Part shown: positions 41,679 to 50,283 of the stretch, in pieces
Layout of the letters: every line of letters starts with the position of its first letter
Numbering within the stretch: the first letter of the stretch is position 1
Assembly: GCF_036199905.1 (NCBI RefSeq)
Contig: NZ_CP108109.1
Coordinates: forward strand, 5,641,501-5,705,500
From: Streptomyces sp. NBC_00223
GTDB lineage: Bacteria; Actinomycetota; Actinomycetes; Streptomycetales; Streptomycetaceae
Length of the DNA: 64,000 nucleotides
Direction of reading: 5' to 3'
Position numbers and translations under genes: made by a program
The notes under the pieces: model-generated
Databases searched by the model: none
The model's input: only the letters and a program-made list of their open reading frames with translations
Told to the model about the DNA's origin: nothing

Positions 41679-43210
41679 CCGTCATTTCCATCGACATGCC
41701 TGCGGATGTCCTGACCCGCGACGCGCTCACCGTCCTCCAGCCGGGCTTCGTCGGCACCACCGCCCCCGAGTGGCTGCTGCGGCTGCTCGGCGAAGGGCTG
41801 GGCTCGGTGGGGCTGTTCGCCCGCAACATCGAGTCGCCCGAACAGCTGGCCGCGCTCACCGCGCAGCTGCGTGCCGTACGGCCGGAGGTGCTGGTCGCCG
41901 CCGACGAGGAGGGCGGCGACGTCACCCGGCTCGAAGCGCGCGGCGGCTCCTCCTTCCCCGGCAACCTCGCGCTCGGCGCGGTGGACGACCTCAAGCTGAC
42001 CCGCGCGGTCGCCGCCGAGCTGGGCCGGCGGCTGGCCGCCTGCGGGGTCAACTTCAACTGGGCGCCCTCGGCCGACGTCAACTCCGACCCGGGCAACCCG
42101 GTGATCGGCGTACGGTCCTTCGGCGCGGACCCGGAGCTGGTGGCCCGCAACACCGCCGCCTATGTCGAAGGGCTCCAGTCGGCCGGAGTGGCCGCCTGTG
42201 TCAAGCACTTCCCCGGGCACGGCGACACCGCGACCGACTCGCACCTGGCGATGCCGCGGATAGACGTCGACCGCGCGACGCTTGAGGCCCGTGAGCTGGT
42301 GCCCTTCCGGGCCGCGCTCGCCGCCGGCAGCAAGGTCGTGATGAGCGCGCACATCCTGGTGCCCTCGCTCGACCCCGAGCTGCCCGCGACCCTCAGCCCG
42401 GCCGTGCTCACCGGCCTGCTGCGCGCCCCGCGCGAGCAGGGCGGCCTCGGCTACGACGGGCTGATCGTCACCGACGGCATCGAGATGGAGGCGATCGCGG
42501 CCACGTACGGCATCGAGCGCGGCTCCGTCATGGCGCTGGCGGCGGGCGCGGACGCGATCTGCGTGGGCGGCGGGCTCTCCGACGAGCAGACCGTACTGAC
42601 CCTGCGGGACGCGATCGTCGCCGCCGTACGGGACGGCTCGCTGCCGGCCGAGCGGCTGGCGGACGCGGCGACCCGGGTACGGGCGCTGGCCGCGTGGGCG
42701 CGGGAGCGGGCGGCCGAGGCCGAGGGGGCCCCGGCAGGGGCCTCGGACATCGGCCTTGAGGCCGCCAGGCGGGCCCTGCGGATCACCCGTACGGAGGGTT
42801 TCTCACCGCTCGACGAGGCGCCGTACGTGGCCGCGTTCACGCCGGTGGCGAACATCGCGGTCGGTTCCGACACGCCGTGGGGGGTGGCGGCGGAGCTGGA
42901 GCGGCTGCTGCCGGGGACGCTCACCGGGACGTATCGCTCCGCGGACGTCACGGAAATACTGGCCGCCGCAGGGGAGCGGCGGGTGGTGGCGGTTGTGCGG
43001 GATGTGCATCGGCACGGGTGGATGGGGGAGGCGTTGGGCGCGTTGCTCGCGGCGAGGCCGGACACTGTGGTGGTCGAGATGGGGGTTCCACAGGCCGCGC
43101 CTGTGGGGGCGCTGCACGTGGCCACGCACGGGGCCGCCCGTGTTTGCGGCGAGGCCGCGGCTGAGGCGTTGACCTCCGCGGTGACGCTGCGCTCTGCCGC
43201 GTCGAGTTGA
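41675..43210 (+). CDS. dasD: Intracellular beta-N-acetylglucosaminidase (GH3)
   Basis: This 511-residue glycoside hydrolase family 3 enzyme has KHFPGHGDTATDSH (~residues 176-189, catalytic His-Asp motif) and the nucleophile Asp in LIVTDGIEMEAI (~residue 265). It has no signal peptide, so it should cleave imported chitobiose to N-acetylglucosamine in the cytoplasm. A C-terminal domain of ~170 residues follows. The ATGA overlap with dasC shows it belongs to the uptake operon, while S. coelicolor literature treats dasD as adjacent. Confidence 0.95.
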   Translation: MTVISIDMPADVLTRDALTVLQPGFVGTTAPEWLLRLLGEGLGSVGLFARNIESPEQLAALTAQLRAVRPEVLVAADEEGGDVTRLEARGGSSFPGNLALGAVDDLKLTRAVAAELGRRLAACGVNFNWAPSADVNSDPGNPVIGVRSFGADPELVARNTAAYVEGLQSAGVAACVKHFPGHGDTATDSHLAMPRIDVDRATLEARELVPFRAALAAGSKVVMSAHILVPSLDPELPATLSPAVLTGLLRAPREQGGLGYDGLIVTDGIEMEAIAATYGIERGSVMALAAGADAICVGGGLSDEQTVLTLRDAIVAAVRDGSLPAERLADAATRVRALAAWARERAAEAEGAPAGASDIGLEAARRALRITRTEGFSPLDEAPYVAAFTPVANIAVGSDTPWGVAAELERLLPGTLTGTYRSADVTEILAAAGERRVVAVVRDVHRHGWMGEALGALLAARPDTVVVEMGVPQAAPVGALHVATHGAARVCGEAAAEALTSAVTLRSAASS

Positions 43211-43221
43211 GTTGCCGCTGC

Positions 43222-43371
43222 CCTCAATCGCCGGGCGGGCTTGATCTGCCCTCAATCGCCGGGCGGGCTCGGATGTGGTCCGCGCTCGCCCGGCGTTGGC
43301 GTATCTGCCCTCAAACGCCGGGCGGGCTGGGGATACGTAACGTCCGGGCGGGCTGCCCTCAGACGCTGTGG
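43222..43371. repeat. CCTCAAnCGCCGGGCGGGCT repeat cluster 2
   Basis: Units start at 43222, 43250, 43309 and, truncated, 43357, with an inverted GCCCGGCG piece at 43288-43296. They are the same family as the cluster at 33921. They fill the gap between convergent dasD and nagB and may supply the transcript ends, as no other hairpin is present. Confidence 0.88.
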
Positions 43372-44157
43372 TCAGATGCCTTGCCAGGCGGGCTTCGCCG
43401 AGTATGTGGCGCGGAAGTACGGGGCCAGTTTGAGTTTGGAGGCTGCGGCCTCGTCGACCACGACGGTGGCGTGGGGGTGGAGCTGGAGGGCCGAGGCCGG
43501 GACGACGGCCGCGACCGGGCCTTCGACGGTTTGGGCGACCGCTTCGGCCTTGCCCTCGCCGGTGGCGAGCAGCACCAGGTGGCGGGCCTCCAGGATCGTG
43601 CCGATCCCTTGGGTGATCACGTGGTTCGGCACGGCCTCGATCTCGCCGTCGAAGAATCGCGCGTTGTCCACCCGCGTCTGCTCCGTCAGCGTCTTGATCC
43701 GGGTCCGGGACGCGAGCGAGGAACACGGCTCGTTGAACCCTATGTGGCCGTCCGTGCCGATGCCGAGCAGCTGGAGGTCCACCCCGCCCGCCTTGGCCAG
43801 AGCGGCGTCGTACGCCTCGCAGGCGGCCTGGACGTCCTCGGCCGTGCCGTCGGGTCCCATGAAGGAGTCGGCGGACAGCCCGAGCGGCTCCACGACCTCC
43901 CGCAGCACCACCGAGCGGTACGACTCCGGGTGCCCGGCGGGCAGCCCCACGTACTCGTCGAGCTGGCACACCCGGGCCCGCGAGGCGTCCACCGCGCCGG
44001 ACCGCACCTTGGCGGCCAGCGCCTGGTAGATGGGCAGCGGGGTGGAGCCGGTCGCCACGCCGAGCAGGGCGTCGGGCTTGCGGCGAAGCAGGGCGGCCAT
44101 GGCCTCCGCGATGAGTTCGCCGCCTGTCGCGGCGTCGGGGACGATGACAACTTCCAC
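43372..44157 (-). CDS. nagB: Glucosamine-6-phosphate deaminase
   Basis: NagB turns glucosamine-6-phosphate into fructose-6-phosphate and ammonia, and so removes the DasR ligand. The 261-residue protein shows LGVATGSTPLPIYQAL, CQLDEYVGLPAGHPESY (catalytic Asp), GIGTDGHIGFNEP (catalytic His region) and EAVPNHVITQGIGTI. The GTG start at 44157 lacks a strong ribosome site. A dre site 30 bases upstream places it under DasR. It is convergent with dasD. Confidence 0.96.
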   Translation of the reverse strand: MEVVIVPDAATGGELIAEAMAALLRRKPDALLGVATGSTPLPIYQALAAKVRSGAVDASRARVCQLDEYVGLPAGHPESYRSVVLREVVEPLGLSADSFMGPDGTAEDVQAACEAYDAALAKAGGVDLQLLGIGTDGHIGFNEPCSSLASRTRIKTLTEQTRVDNARFFDGEIEAVPNHVITQGIGTILEARHLVLLATGEGKAEAVAQTVEGPVAAVVPASALQLHPHATVVVDEAAASKLKLAPYFRATYSAKPAWQGI

Positions 44158-44186
44158 GCTGGGCCTGCCGTTCTGGAGAGGATAAG

Positions 44187-44202
44187 TGTGGTATAGACCA
44201 AT
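44187..44202. promoter_or_regulatory. DasR operator (dre) upstream of nagB
   Basis: TGTGGTATAGACCAAT keeps TGGTnTAGACCA of the dre consensus. It lies 30 bases upstream of the nagB start and overlaps the likely promoter. DasR control of nagB is established in S. coelicolor. Confidence 0.88.
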
Positions 44203-44510
44203 CTACCAGAGCGGGCCCCGCCCCGGCGGTTCGCGGGGGCCGGTGAAAGCCGGGGGCGGCTGCCGGGGACACGGAGGTCCGGGGGCGCCGGCCGGGCCCG
44301 GAAAGCACTTCGGGCCGCGGTGCCGGGAGAGGACCCTCAACCTCTCCAGCACCGCAGCCCGGAGCTGCTGTCGGCGCCGTGGCCGGCGGGGTGTGCGGTC
44401 CCCTCCGGCCCGATAGGGCCGACCTGGAGGCCAGGGCGTAGTCAGGGCAGAGAACGCCTTGCCTCGTCCGCTCTCCTGTGCGGGGAGGGCGGAGGTCTGT
44501 CATCCGCAAT

Positions 44511-44526
44511 TGTGGACTAGACCATT
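44511..44526. promoter_or_regulatory. Extra dre-like site facing the kinase gene
   Basis: TGTGGACTAGACCATT matches the dre core TGGnCTAGACCA. It is 354 bases from the nagB start and 201 bases from the kinase start. It could loop with the nagB site or control an unrecognised transcript. Confidence 0.7.
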
Positions 44527-44713
44527 GGCCCTTGTCCATGGGCGTGCCACGGATTCCGTCGGTGAATTCCCCGTACGCGGCCCGGCCAAACGTTCCGCCG
44601 GGGCATGCACCCGTTCTCCGGCGGGCGTCCCCGGGCACCCCTCCGTCAACATCCGCGTCGCACCCCCGGCCACCTCGCCGAACGCCCCGCCGTGCGCCGC
44701 TCCCGCCGGGCGG

Positions 44714-44719
44714 TACGCT
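44714..44719 (+). promoter_or_regulatory. -10 element for a leaderless kinase transcript
   Basis: TACGCT ends seven bases before GTG 44727, which matches the usual distance from -10 to a transcription start. The mRNA would therefore begin at the start codon. Confidence 0.65.
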
Positions 44720-44726
44720 CGCAGAC

Positions 44727-46184
44727 GTGCCCTCCATGAACGACCTCGTGCGCGAGCAGACCGCCCTCGACGACTCCGACCTCGAATGGCTTCATCTGCT
44801 TGTCTCGGAGTGGCAGCTGCTCTCCGACCTGTCCTTCGCCGACCTCGTGCTGTGGGTCCCCACCCGCGACGGCACCCGCTATGTCTCCGTCGCCCAGATG
44901 CGGCCGAACACCGGCCCCACCTCCTACCAGGACGACATGGTGGGCCATCTCGTTCCCCGCGGCCGGCGCCCGCTGCTGGACGCGGCGCTCGACGAGGGCC
45001 GGATCGTCCGGGAGGGCGACCCGGAGTGGCGCGAGGAGGTGCCGGTGCGGGTCGAGTCCATTCCGGTACGGCGGGACGGCCGGGTGCTCGGGGTGATCGC
45101 CCGCAACACCAACCTGCTGACCGTACGCACCCCCAGCCGGCTCGAACTCACTTACCTCCAGAGCGCGTCCGACCTCGCGCAGATGATCGCCGCCGGGTCC
45201 TTCCCGTTCCCGGCCGAGCAGGTCGACATGGACGCCTCGCCGCGGGCCGGGGACGGGCTGATCCGGCTGGACGCCGACGGCATCGTCCAGTACGCCAGCC
45301 CGAACGCGCTGTCGGCCTACCACCGGCTGGGCCTGGCCGCCGATCTGGTCGGCCACCACCTCGGCAAGGCCACCGCCGAACTCGCCCCGGAGCGCGGCCC
45401 GGTGGACGAGGCCCTGGTCAAGCTGGCGAGCGGCTGGGCGCCCCGGGAGTTCGAGGTCGAGGCCGGCGACGGTGTCATCCAGCTGCGGGCCATTCCGCTC
45501 AAACCCAAGGGCGTGCACACCGGTTCCCTGGTCCTGCTCCGGGACGTCACGGAACTGCGCCGCCGCGAGCGGGAGCTGATCACCAAGGACGCCACCATCC
45601 GGGAGATCCACCACCGGGTGAAGAACAACCTCCAGACGGTCGCCGCGCTGCTGCGGCTCCAGGCCCGCCGGATGGACTCCCAGAGCGCCAGGGAGGCCCT
45701 GGAGGAGGCGGTCCGCCGGGTCGGGTCGATCGCCATCGTGCACGAGACGCTCTCCCAGACCCTGGACGAGCGGGTCGAGTTCGACGAGATCGCCGACCGG
45801 GTGCTGGCGATGGTCGCGGAGATCTCGCCCGGCCGGGTCGCCACCCGCAGAAACGGCAAGTTCGGCATCCTCACCGCCGAGACGGCCACCCCGCTGTCCA
45901 TGGTGCTCACCGAACTCGTGCAGAACGCCCTCGAACACGGCTTCGGGCCCACGGAGTCGGGGACGGTCGATGTCACGGTCACCCGGGGGCGGGAGTTGAT
46001 CACCGTCGCCGTGCAGGACGACGGGCGCGGACTGCCGGAGGGCTTCGACGCCCAACTCGCCGGCAACCTCGGCCTCCAGATCGTCCGCACCCTGGTGGTG
46101 GGGGAGTTGGGCGGCACGTTCGACATGGTCCCGGCTCCCGGGCGCGGCACCCGGGTGGTTCTTGAACTCCCCCTGGACGGCTGA
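44727..46184 (+). CDS. Sensor histidine kinase, PdtaS type
   Basis: This cytosolic kinase of about 485 residues has an N-terminal GAF-like domain (residues ~20-150, RYVSVAQMRPNTGPTSYQDD), a PAS domain (~175-285, GLIRLDADGIVQYASPNALS) and a HisKA_2/HWE-type core with the phospho-His in REIHHRVKNNLQTVAALLRL. An HATPase_c domain closes it (NALEHGF, DDGRGLP). Mycobacterial PdtaS pairs with PdtaR, an RNA-binding ANTAR regulator, and responds to nitric oxide, copper or nutrients. No partner gene is adjacent. The start at GTG 44727 fits a leaderless mRNA. A dre site lies 200 bases upstream. Confidence 0.9.
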   Translation: MPSMNDLVREQTALDDSDLEWLHLLVSEWQLLSDLSFADLVLWVPTRDGTRYVSVAQMRPNTGPTSYQDDMVGHLVPRGRRPLLDAALDEGRIVREGDPEWREEVPVRVESIPVRRDGRVLGVIARNTNLLTVRTPSRLELTYLQSASDLAQMIAAGSFPFPAEQVDMDASPRAGDGLIRLDADGIVQYASPNALSAYHRLGLAADLVGHHLGKATAELAPERGPVDEALVKLASGWAPREFEVEAGDGVIQLRAIPLKPKGVHTGSLVLLRDVTELRRRERELITKDATIREIHHRVKNNLQTVAALLRLQARRMDSQSAREALEEAVRRVGSIAIVHETLSQTLDERVEFDEIADRVLAMVAEISPGRVATRRNGKFGILTAETATPLSMVLTELVQNALEHGFGPTESGTVDVTVTRGRELITVAVQDDGRGLPEGFDAQLAGNLGLQIVRTLVVGELGGTFDMVPAPGRGTRVVLELPLDG

Positions 46185-46214
46185 GAGTTCACCGCGTCCA
46201 GAGACGCAGAGATC

Positions 46215-46246
46215 GCGGAGACCAGGGACCGCGGAGACCAGGGACC
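46215..46246. repeat. 16-base tandem duplication
   Basis: GCGGAGACCAGGGACC occurs twice in perfect tandem directly after the kinase gene. It is probably a slippage product without function. Confidence 0.85.
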
Positions 46247-46274
46247 GGAAACCCGGAGCCCCGGAAAAGACAAA

Positions 46275-46314
46275 GAGAAGGGCCCCGTACCGTCGTTGGT
46301 ACGGGGCCCTTCTC
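46275..46314. terminator. Bidirectional terminator between kinase gene and wblE
   Basis: GAGAAGGGCCCCGTACC (46275-46291) and GGTACGGGGCCCTTCTC (46298-46314) form a perfect 17-pair stem with a six-base loop. Confidence 0.93.
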
Positions 46315-46377
46315 GATGCTGTGTGCTGCGCGTGTGTACAGGTGCTGCGCGCTGCGGCTCGGGGGGAAGGCGGTTCG

Positions 46378-46635
46378 TCAGGCGCTGGCGTTACGGGCCC
46401 GGTTGCGAGCGGCGCGGCGCTTCATCGCACGGCGCTCGTCCTCGCTGAGGCCACCCCATACACCGGCGTCCTGGCCGCTCTCAAGGGCCCACTGCAGACA
46501 CTGGTCCATGACGGGGCAGCGGCGGCAGACGGCCTTGGCTTCCTCGATCTGCAGCAGCGCAGGACCGGTGTTGCCGATGGGGAAGAAGAGCTCGGGGTCT
46601 TCCTCGCGGCAAACGGCGCGGTGACGCCAGTCCAT
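46378..46635 (-). CDS. wblE: WhiB-family iron-sulfur regulator WblE (WhiB1 orthologue)
   Basis: This 85-residue WhiB-like protein binds a [4Fe-4S] cluster through Cys9, Cys37, Cys40 and Cys46 (C-x2-C in AVCRRCPVMDQC). It has the GVWGGLSEDERR turn and a basic C-terminus (AMKRRAARNRARNA) for DNA contact. The orthologue WhiB1 of Mycobacterium is essential, reacts with nitric oxide and binds the primary sigma factor. AAGGAG lies eleven bases before ATG 46635. The leader is long (see 46636-46954). Confidence 0.95.
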   Translation of the reverse strand: MDWRHRAVCREEDPELFFPIGNTGPALLQIEEAKAVCRRCPVMDQCLQWALESGQDAGVWGGLSEDERRAMKRRAARNRARNASA

Positions 46636-46954
46636 GGCTGCTCCAACTCCTTGTGTGACAAGCACGTTGCTTGTGAATGTGAACGCTTTCACGAATCCCC
46701 TCACAGGCAACGGGACGCCACCCGGCCTTCGCCGGTTGGGCCCGCAGGTGTGAGGTAGAGGATTCGGGCTCTCAAGGGGGCCGCTTGCTCGGCCGTCCCG
46801 ATCGCCAGTAAGAGACTCGCAAACCTCGGCTGGAGATACAACCCCTTCAGGAAAGTTTTTTTGGATTCCTCGGTGTCGCCTCCATCACAGCCGTACTTCC
46901 ATGGGGTGTGGGGCAGCCTAAACGTTCGAGTAAAAGGACTTTAGGCTCTTCGAC
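46636..46954. other. wblE upstream region
   Basis: This 319-base stretch is relatively AT-rich in places. It contains an imperfect palindrome near 46676-46693 (TGTGAACGCTTTCACG), and the inverted repeat AGCCTAAA (46916-46923)/TTTAGGCT (46940-46947), which probably ends the lipid-kinase transcript. A run of seven T residues lies at 46856-46862. I see no gene. Confidence 0.55.
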
Positions 46955-47923
46955 TTACACAATCACGCGCAGTGCACGGCGTACGCCTGTGAAGGTCGCA
47001 CTCGTTCGCAGTCCCAGGTGGTCACCGTCCACCTGGAAGGGCAGTGGCGCCTGCGAATGCAAGGTGAAGTCCGTCAGATCGTGCAGCGCCACCGCGTACT
47101 TGCCCCGGGGCCCGCGCTCCGGCGTGGAACGGAGCAGTTGCGCCGCGTAACGCGCCCCCGCGACGGTGGACATCTTCGTGACACCGAGCAGGTCAAGGGC
47201 GGTGTCGAAGGACGCTTCCGGAGAGGCGTACACCGGCTTGTTGCCGAGATACGTCCAAGGCGCGGTGTTGCAGATTATCGCCGTGGTCAGTCCGGGGACG
47301 GGATTCTCGTCCGGGCGTTCCAGAGTGATCGTTCCGTGCCTTCGGTGCGGATCGGCCATGAACTGCCGTGCCACTTGCCGCAGATAGAGCGCGTGTGTCG
47401 AACGTTTGCCCAACTCCCGCTGTTGTTCGACCCGTCCGACCACCCCCGCGTCGAAGCCCATTCCCGCGCAGAAGGTGAACCACCGGGCCGGCACGCCCTC
47501 GTCCTCGGTTCCCCGGGTGCCGCTCACCAGACCGAGACCGACCGTGCGCGAGGTGCCCGCGCGCAGCGCGTCCAGCAGGGCGCCGGTGGCCTCCACCGCG
47601 TCGTTGGGCAGCCCCAGGGCGCGCGCGAAGACATTCGTGGAGCCGCCGGGGACCACCGCGAGCTTCGGCAGTGCCTCCGGGTCGGGGCCGTGGTGCAGCA
47701 GTCCGTTGACGATCTCGTTGACGGTGCCGTCGCCGCCGAGCGACACCACCAGCTCCACCTCGCCGCTCTCCGCCGCCTTCCGCGCCAGGTCCCGGGCGTG
47801 CCCGCGGTACTCCGTGGTCGCCACCTCCAGCTTGAGATCGCTGGACAGCGCGGTGCTGATCACATCGCGGACCCGCGCGCTGGTGGTGGTGGCGGCGGGG
47901 TTGACCACGAGGAGAGCACGCAT
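46955..47923 (-). CDS. Diacylglycerol-kinase-family lipid kinase
   Basis: This 322-residue protein of the DagK/YegS family has the nucleotide loop VSLGGDGTVNEIVNGL (~residue 63), VVPGGSTNVFARALG (~91) and a C-terminal beta-sandwich. These kinases phosphorylate diacylglycerol or related lipids at the inner membrane face. The substrate is not certain. ATG 47923 has no strong ribosome site. It is divergent from the membrane protein gene at 47972. Confidence 0.92.
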   Translation of the reverse strand: MRALLVVNPAATTTSARVRDVISTALSSDLKLEVATTEYRGHARDLARKAAESGEVELVVSLGGDGTVNEIVNGLLHHGPDPEALPKLAVVPGGSTNVFARALGLPNDAVEATGALLDALRAGTSRTVGLGLVSGTRGTEDEGVPARWFTFCAGMGFDAGVVGRVEQQRELGKRSTHALYLRQVARQFMADPHRRHGTITLERPDENPVPGLTTAIICNTAPWTYLGNKPVYASPEASFDTALDLLGVTKMSTVAGARYAAQLLRSTPERGPRGKYAVALHDLTDFTLHSQAPLPFQVDGDHLGLRTSATFTGVRRALRVIV

Positions 47924-47958
47924 GCTCGACAGCGTACCTACGGATTTTCACGCCGGGC

Positions 47959-47964
47959 TACGCT
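47959..47964 (+). promoter_or_regulatory. -10 element for leaderless membrane-protein transcript
   Basis: TACGCT ends seven bases before GTG 47972, the same layout as at the kinase gene. Confidence 0.6.
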
Positions 47965-47971
47965 GACCGGT

Positions 47972-48466
47972 GTGAGCAAGACGCCTGAGCGCCGGCAGCA
48001 GACCGGGCAGACCAGTGGCCCCAAGGCCCGTGGCGGCCGTGCGGAAGCCGCCGCCGAGAAATCCGCGGCCGGTCCCGCCGAGACCCCCGTACCGCGCCCC
48101 CTGCGGCTGACCGCGGCCGCCGCCATCGCGGCCCTCGAAGGGCTCACCGTCGCCTTCTGGGGCGTCGCGATGTGCTTCACCGGCGGCGACAACGCCGTAC
48201 TTGCCGGGCTGCTCCTGCTGGTGTTCGCCGCGCTGCCGCTGGCCGCCGCGCACGGGCTGCGCGCCGTCCGCCGCTGGAGCCGGGGCCCGGCGCTGATCAT
48301 GCAGCTGCTGTCGCTGCCGGTCGCCTGGACGATGCTGCACAGCGACATCGCCGCGGTGATCGCGGGCGGGGCGGTGCTGGGCGCGCTCGCCCTCACCGCT
48401 GTCGTCCTGCTGGTGCACCCGGCGACCACCGACGCGCTGGGGATCAACAGGACGGCGTCCTCCTGA
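47972..48466 (+). CDS. Membrane protein of unknown function
   Basis: This 164-residue protein has a polar, Lys/Arg/Ala-rich N-terminal 45 residues and four hydrophobic helices (for example AIAALEGLTVAFWGVAMCF and AVLAGLLLLVFAALPLAAA). Integral-membrane placement is clear, but no family is recognised. The GTG start fits a leaderless mRNA. It is convergent with sigH. Confidence 0.82.
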   Translation: MSKTPERRQQTGQTSGPKARGGRAEAAAEKSAAGPAETPVPRPLRLTAAAAIAALEGLTVAFWGVAMCFTGGDNAVLAGLLLLVFAALPLAAAHGLRAVRRWSRGPALIMQLLSLPVAWTMLHSDIAAVIAGGAVLGALALTAVVLLVHPATTDALGINRTASS

Positions 48467-48531
48467 GGGGGAGCCGCAGGGAGCCGTCCGCGCGCCCGTG
48501 AGGGCCCTTGTGACGGCTCCGTGGGCGCCGG

Positions 48532-49530
48532 CTACTCCTCGATCAGCAGCTTGTCCCGGAGCTGGGCCAGGGTGCGGGCCAGCAGCCGGGAGACGTGCAT
48601 CTGGGAGATGCCGACCTCCTGGGCGATCTGGGACTGGGTCATGTTGCCGAAGAACCGCAGCAGCAGAATCGTCTTCTCACGTGGCGGCAGTTGCTCCAGC
48701 AGCGGCTTGAGCGATTCGCGGTACTCCACGCCCTCCAGCGCCTCGTCCTCCGAGCCGAGCGTGTCGGCGACCGCCGGGGACTCGTCGTCGGTGTCGGGCA
48801 CGTCCAGCGAGAGCGTGCTGTACGCGTTGGCCGACTCCAGGCCCTCCAGCACCTCCTCCTCGGAGATCTTGAGGTGCTCGGCCAGCTCGTGCACGGTCGG
48901 CGCCCGCCCGTACCGCTGGGACAGCTCGCCCGTCGCGGAGGTGAGCGCGAGCCGCAGCTCCTGGAGGCGGCGCGGCACCCGTACCGCCCAGCCCTTGTCC
49001 CGGAAGTGCCGCTTGATCTCGCCGACCACCGTCGGCGTCGCGTAGGTGGAGAACTCCACCCCGCGGTCGACGTCGAACCGGTCGACCGACTTGATCAGCC
49101 CGATCGTGGCGACCTGGGTGAGATCGTCCAGCGGCTCGCCGCGGTTGCGGAACCGCCGGGCCAGGTGCTCGACCAGCGGCAGATGCATCCGTACGAGCTG
49201 ATTGCGCAGCTCGGCACGCTCGGGGGAGCCCTCGGGCAGCTTGTTCAGCTCCACGAAGAGCGCGCGCGCCCCGGAACGGTCGTGCGGGTCGGGCCGCTGC
49301 GGCGGCCCGGCGGCGGCCTGCGGCAGCGGGCCCTCCGCCGAAGGCGCGGGCGAGGGCAGCGGCACGTCCCCCGCGCCCTCCGGTGTCTCCGGGCCCTCCG
49401 GCGCGGGCGCCGCCTGTGGAGATACCGCGCCGGCCGGAGCCTCCTCCTCGGCGCCCGGCCGCGCCGGGTGCTCGTGCTGATCCATCGGGTCCGCCTGCTC
49501 CGCCCGCTCCGACGCGTCCAACAGTTCCAT
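48532..49530 (-). CDS. sigH: Stress-response sigma factor SigH (SigB/SigF family)
   Basis: This 332-residue alternative sigma factor has region 2 (QVATIGLIKSVDRFDVDRGV, EFSTYATPTVVGEIKRHFRD), region 3 (RAPTVHELAEHLKISEEEVL) and region 4 (GNMTQSQIAQEVGISQMHVS). An acidic Pro/Ala-rich N-terminal segment precedes them. ATG 49530 has GGGAGG six bases upstream, while an in-frame GTG at 49704 would give 390 residues, starting ten bases after the anti-sigma stop. Several SigH isoforms of different length are known in S. coelicolor, so both starts may be used. It responds to osmotic and heat stress there. Confidence 0.93.
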   Translation of the reverse strand: MELLDASERAEQADPMDQHEHPARPGAEEEAPAGAVSPQAAPAPEGPETPEGAGDVPLPSPAPSAEGPLPQAAAGPPQRPDPHDRSGARALFVELNKLPEGSPERAELRNQLVRMHLPLVEHLARRFRNRGEPLDDLTQVATIGLIKSVDRFDVDRGVEFSTYATPTVVGEIKRHFRDKGWAVRVPRRLQELRLALTSATGELSQRYGRAPTVHELAEHLKISEEEVLEGLESANAYSTLSLDVPDTDDESPAVADTLGSEDEALEGVEYRESLKPLLEQLPPREKTILLLRFFGNMTQSQIAQEVGISQMHVSRLLARTLAQLRDKLLIEE

Positions 49531-49534
49531 ACCG

Positions 49535-49546
49535 ACCTCCCCAAGG
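49535..49546 (-). promoter_or_regulatory. Internal ribosome-binding site for short SigH
   Basis: GGGGAGGTCGGT on the minus strand lies directly before ATG 49530. GGGAGG is six bases from the start codon, better than any site before the longer GTG start. Confidence 0.75.
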
Positions 49547-49714
49547 GCCGTCCCGCCAGGGTCGGGATGCGGCCGTGCCGCGTCCCCGCTCCCGGTGGGC
49601 CCGGACCCGACGGGGTCCGGCTGCTGTGCCGGGACGGAGGCGCGACCGCGCGCCGCGGGCACATCGTGCTCCGCGGGCGGGACGGGCTGCTCTCCCGGCC
49701 TCACGACGGCTGCC

Positions 49715-50128
49715 TCACGACAGACCTGGTACGGCGCCGCGCTTCTTGTGCAGACTGATGCTGACCGTCCGGTCCTCCGCGACCGTCGAGTCCACCTCGC
49801 CGGCCAGCGCGGACAGCACGGTCCACGCGAAGGTGTCGCGCTCCGGGGCCCGGCCGTCGGTGGTCGGCGCCGAGACGGTGACCCACAGCGAATCCCCGAC
49901 CAGGCGGAAGACGCAGCTCAGCACCGATCCCGGCACGGCCTGTTGCAAGAGGATCGCGCACGCCTCGTCCACGGCGATCCGCAGATCCTCGATCTCGTCG
50001 AGGGTGAAGTCCAGCCGCGCCGCGAGTCCGGCCGTGGCCGTACGCAACACCGACAGATACGCCCCCGCAGCGGGCAACCGGACCTCGACGAAGTCCTTCG
50101 ACCCGGGCTCGCCTGCGATCTGGGACAC
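49715..50128 (-). CDS. prsH: Anti-sigma factor (RsbW-like) of SigH
   Basis: This 137-residue GHKL-type ATPase fold matches the anti-sigma group with IEDLRIAVDEACAILLQQAV (N-box) and a weak G-box. The gene lies directly upstream of sigH, as in S. coelicolor, where the product (PrsH, also called UshX) binds and silences SigH. Kinase activity towards an anti-anti-sigma is typical of the family. GTG 50128 is chosen because GGAGG ends five bases before it; an in-frame TTG at 50140 overlaps that site. Confidence 0.92.
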   Translation of the reverse strand: MSQIAGEPGSKDFVEVRLPAAGAYLSVLRTATAGLAARLDFTLDEIEDLRIAVDEACAILLQQAVPGSVLSCVFRLVGDSLWVTVSAPTTDGRAPERDTFAWTVLSALAGEVDSTVAEDRTVSISLHKKRGAVPGLS

Positions 50129-50283
50129 CCACACCTCCAAGGTGGCACACAGTGATTGCTCTGGTTCGCAGCGACGCTACCGCGATCCGTACCCGGCTGT
50201 CGCCCGGACGGACCACGGGCACCGCTGTCCCTGTCACCCATGGTAAGCACACGGGTACGGACCGTGGGTCGTGATACGAGATC

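Larger units (their letters stand above)
44203..44726. other. Long intergenic region between nagB and kinase gene
   Basis: This ~520-base stretch has no supported gene. It contains a GC-rich half (44210-44400), a second dre-like site at 44511-44526 and the kinase promoter at its end. The frames that cross it lack ribosome sites and typical codon use. Confidence 0.6.
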
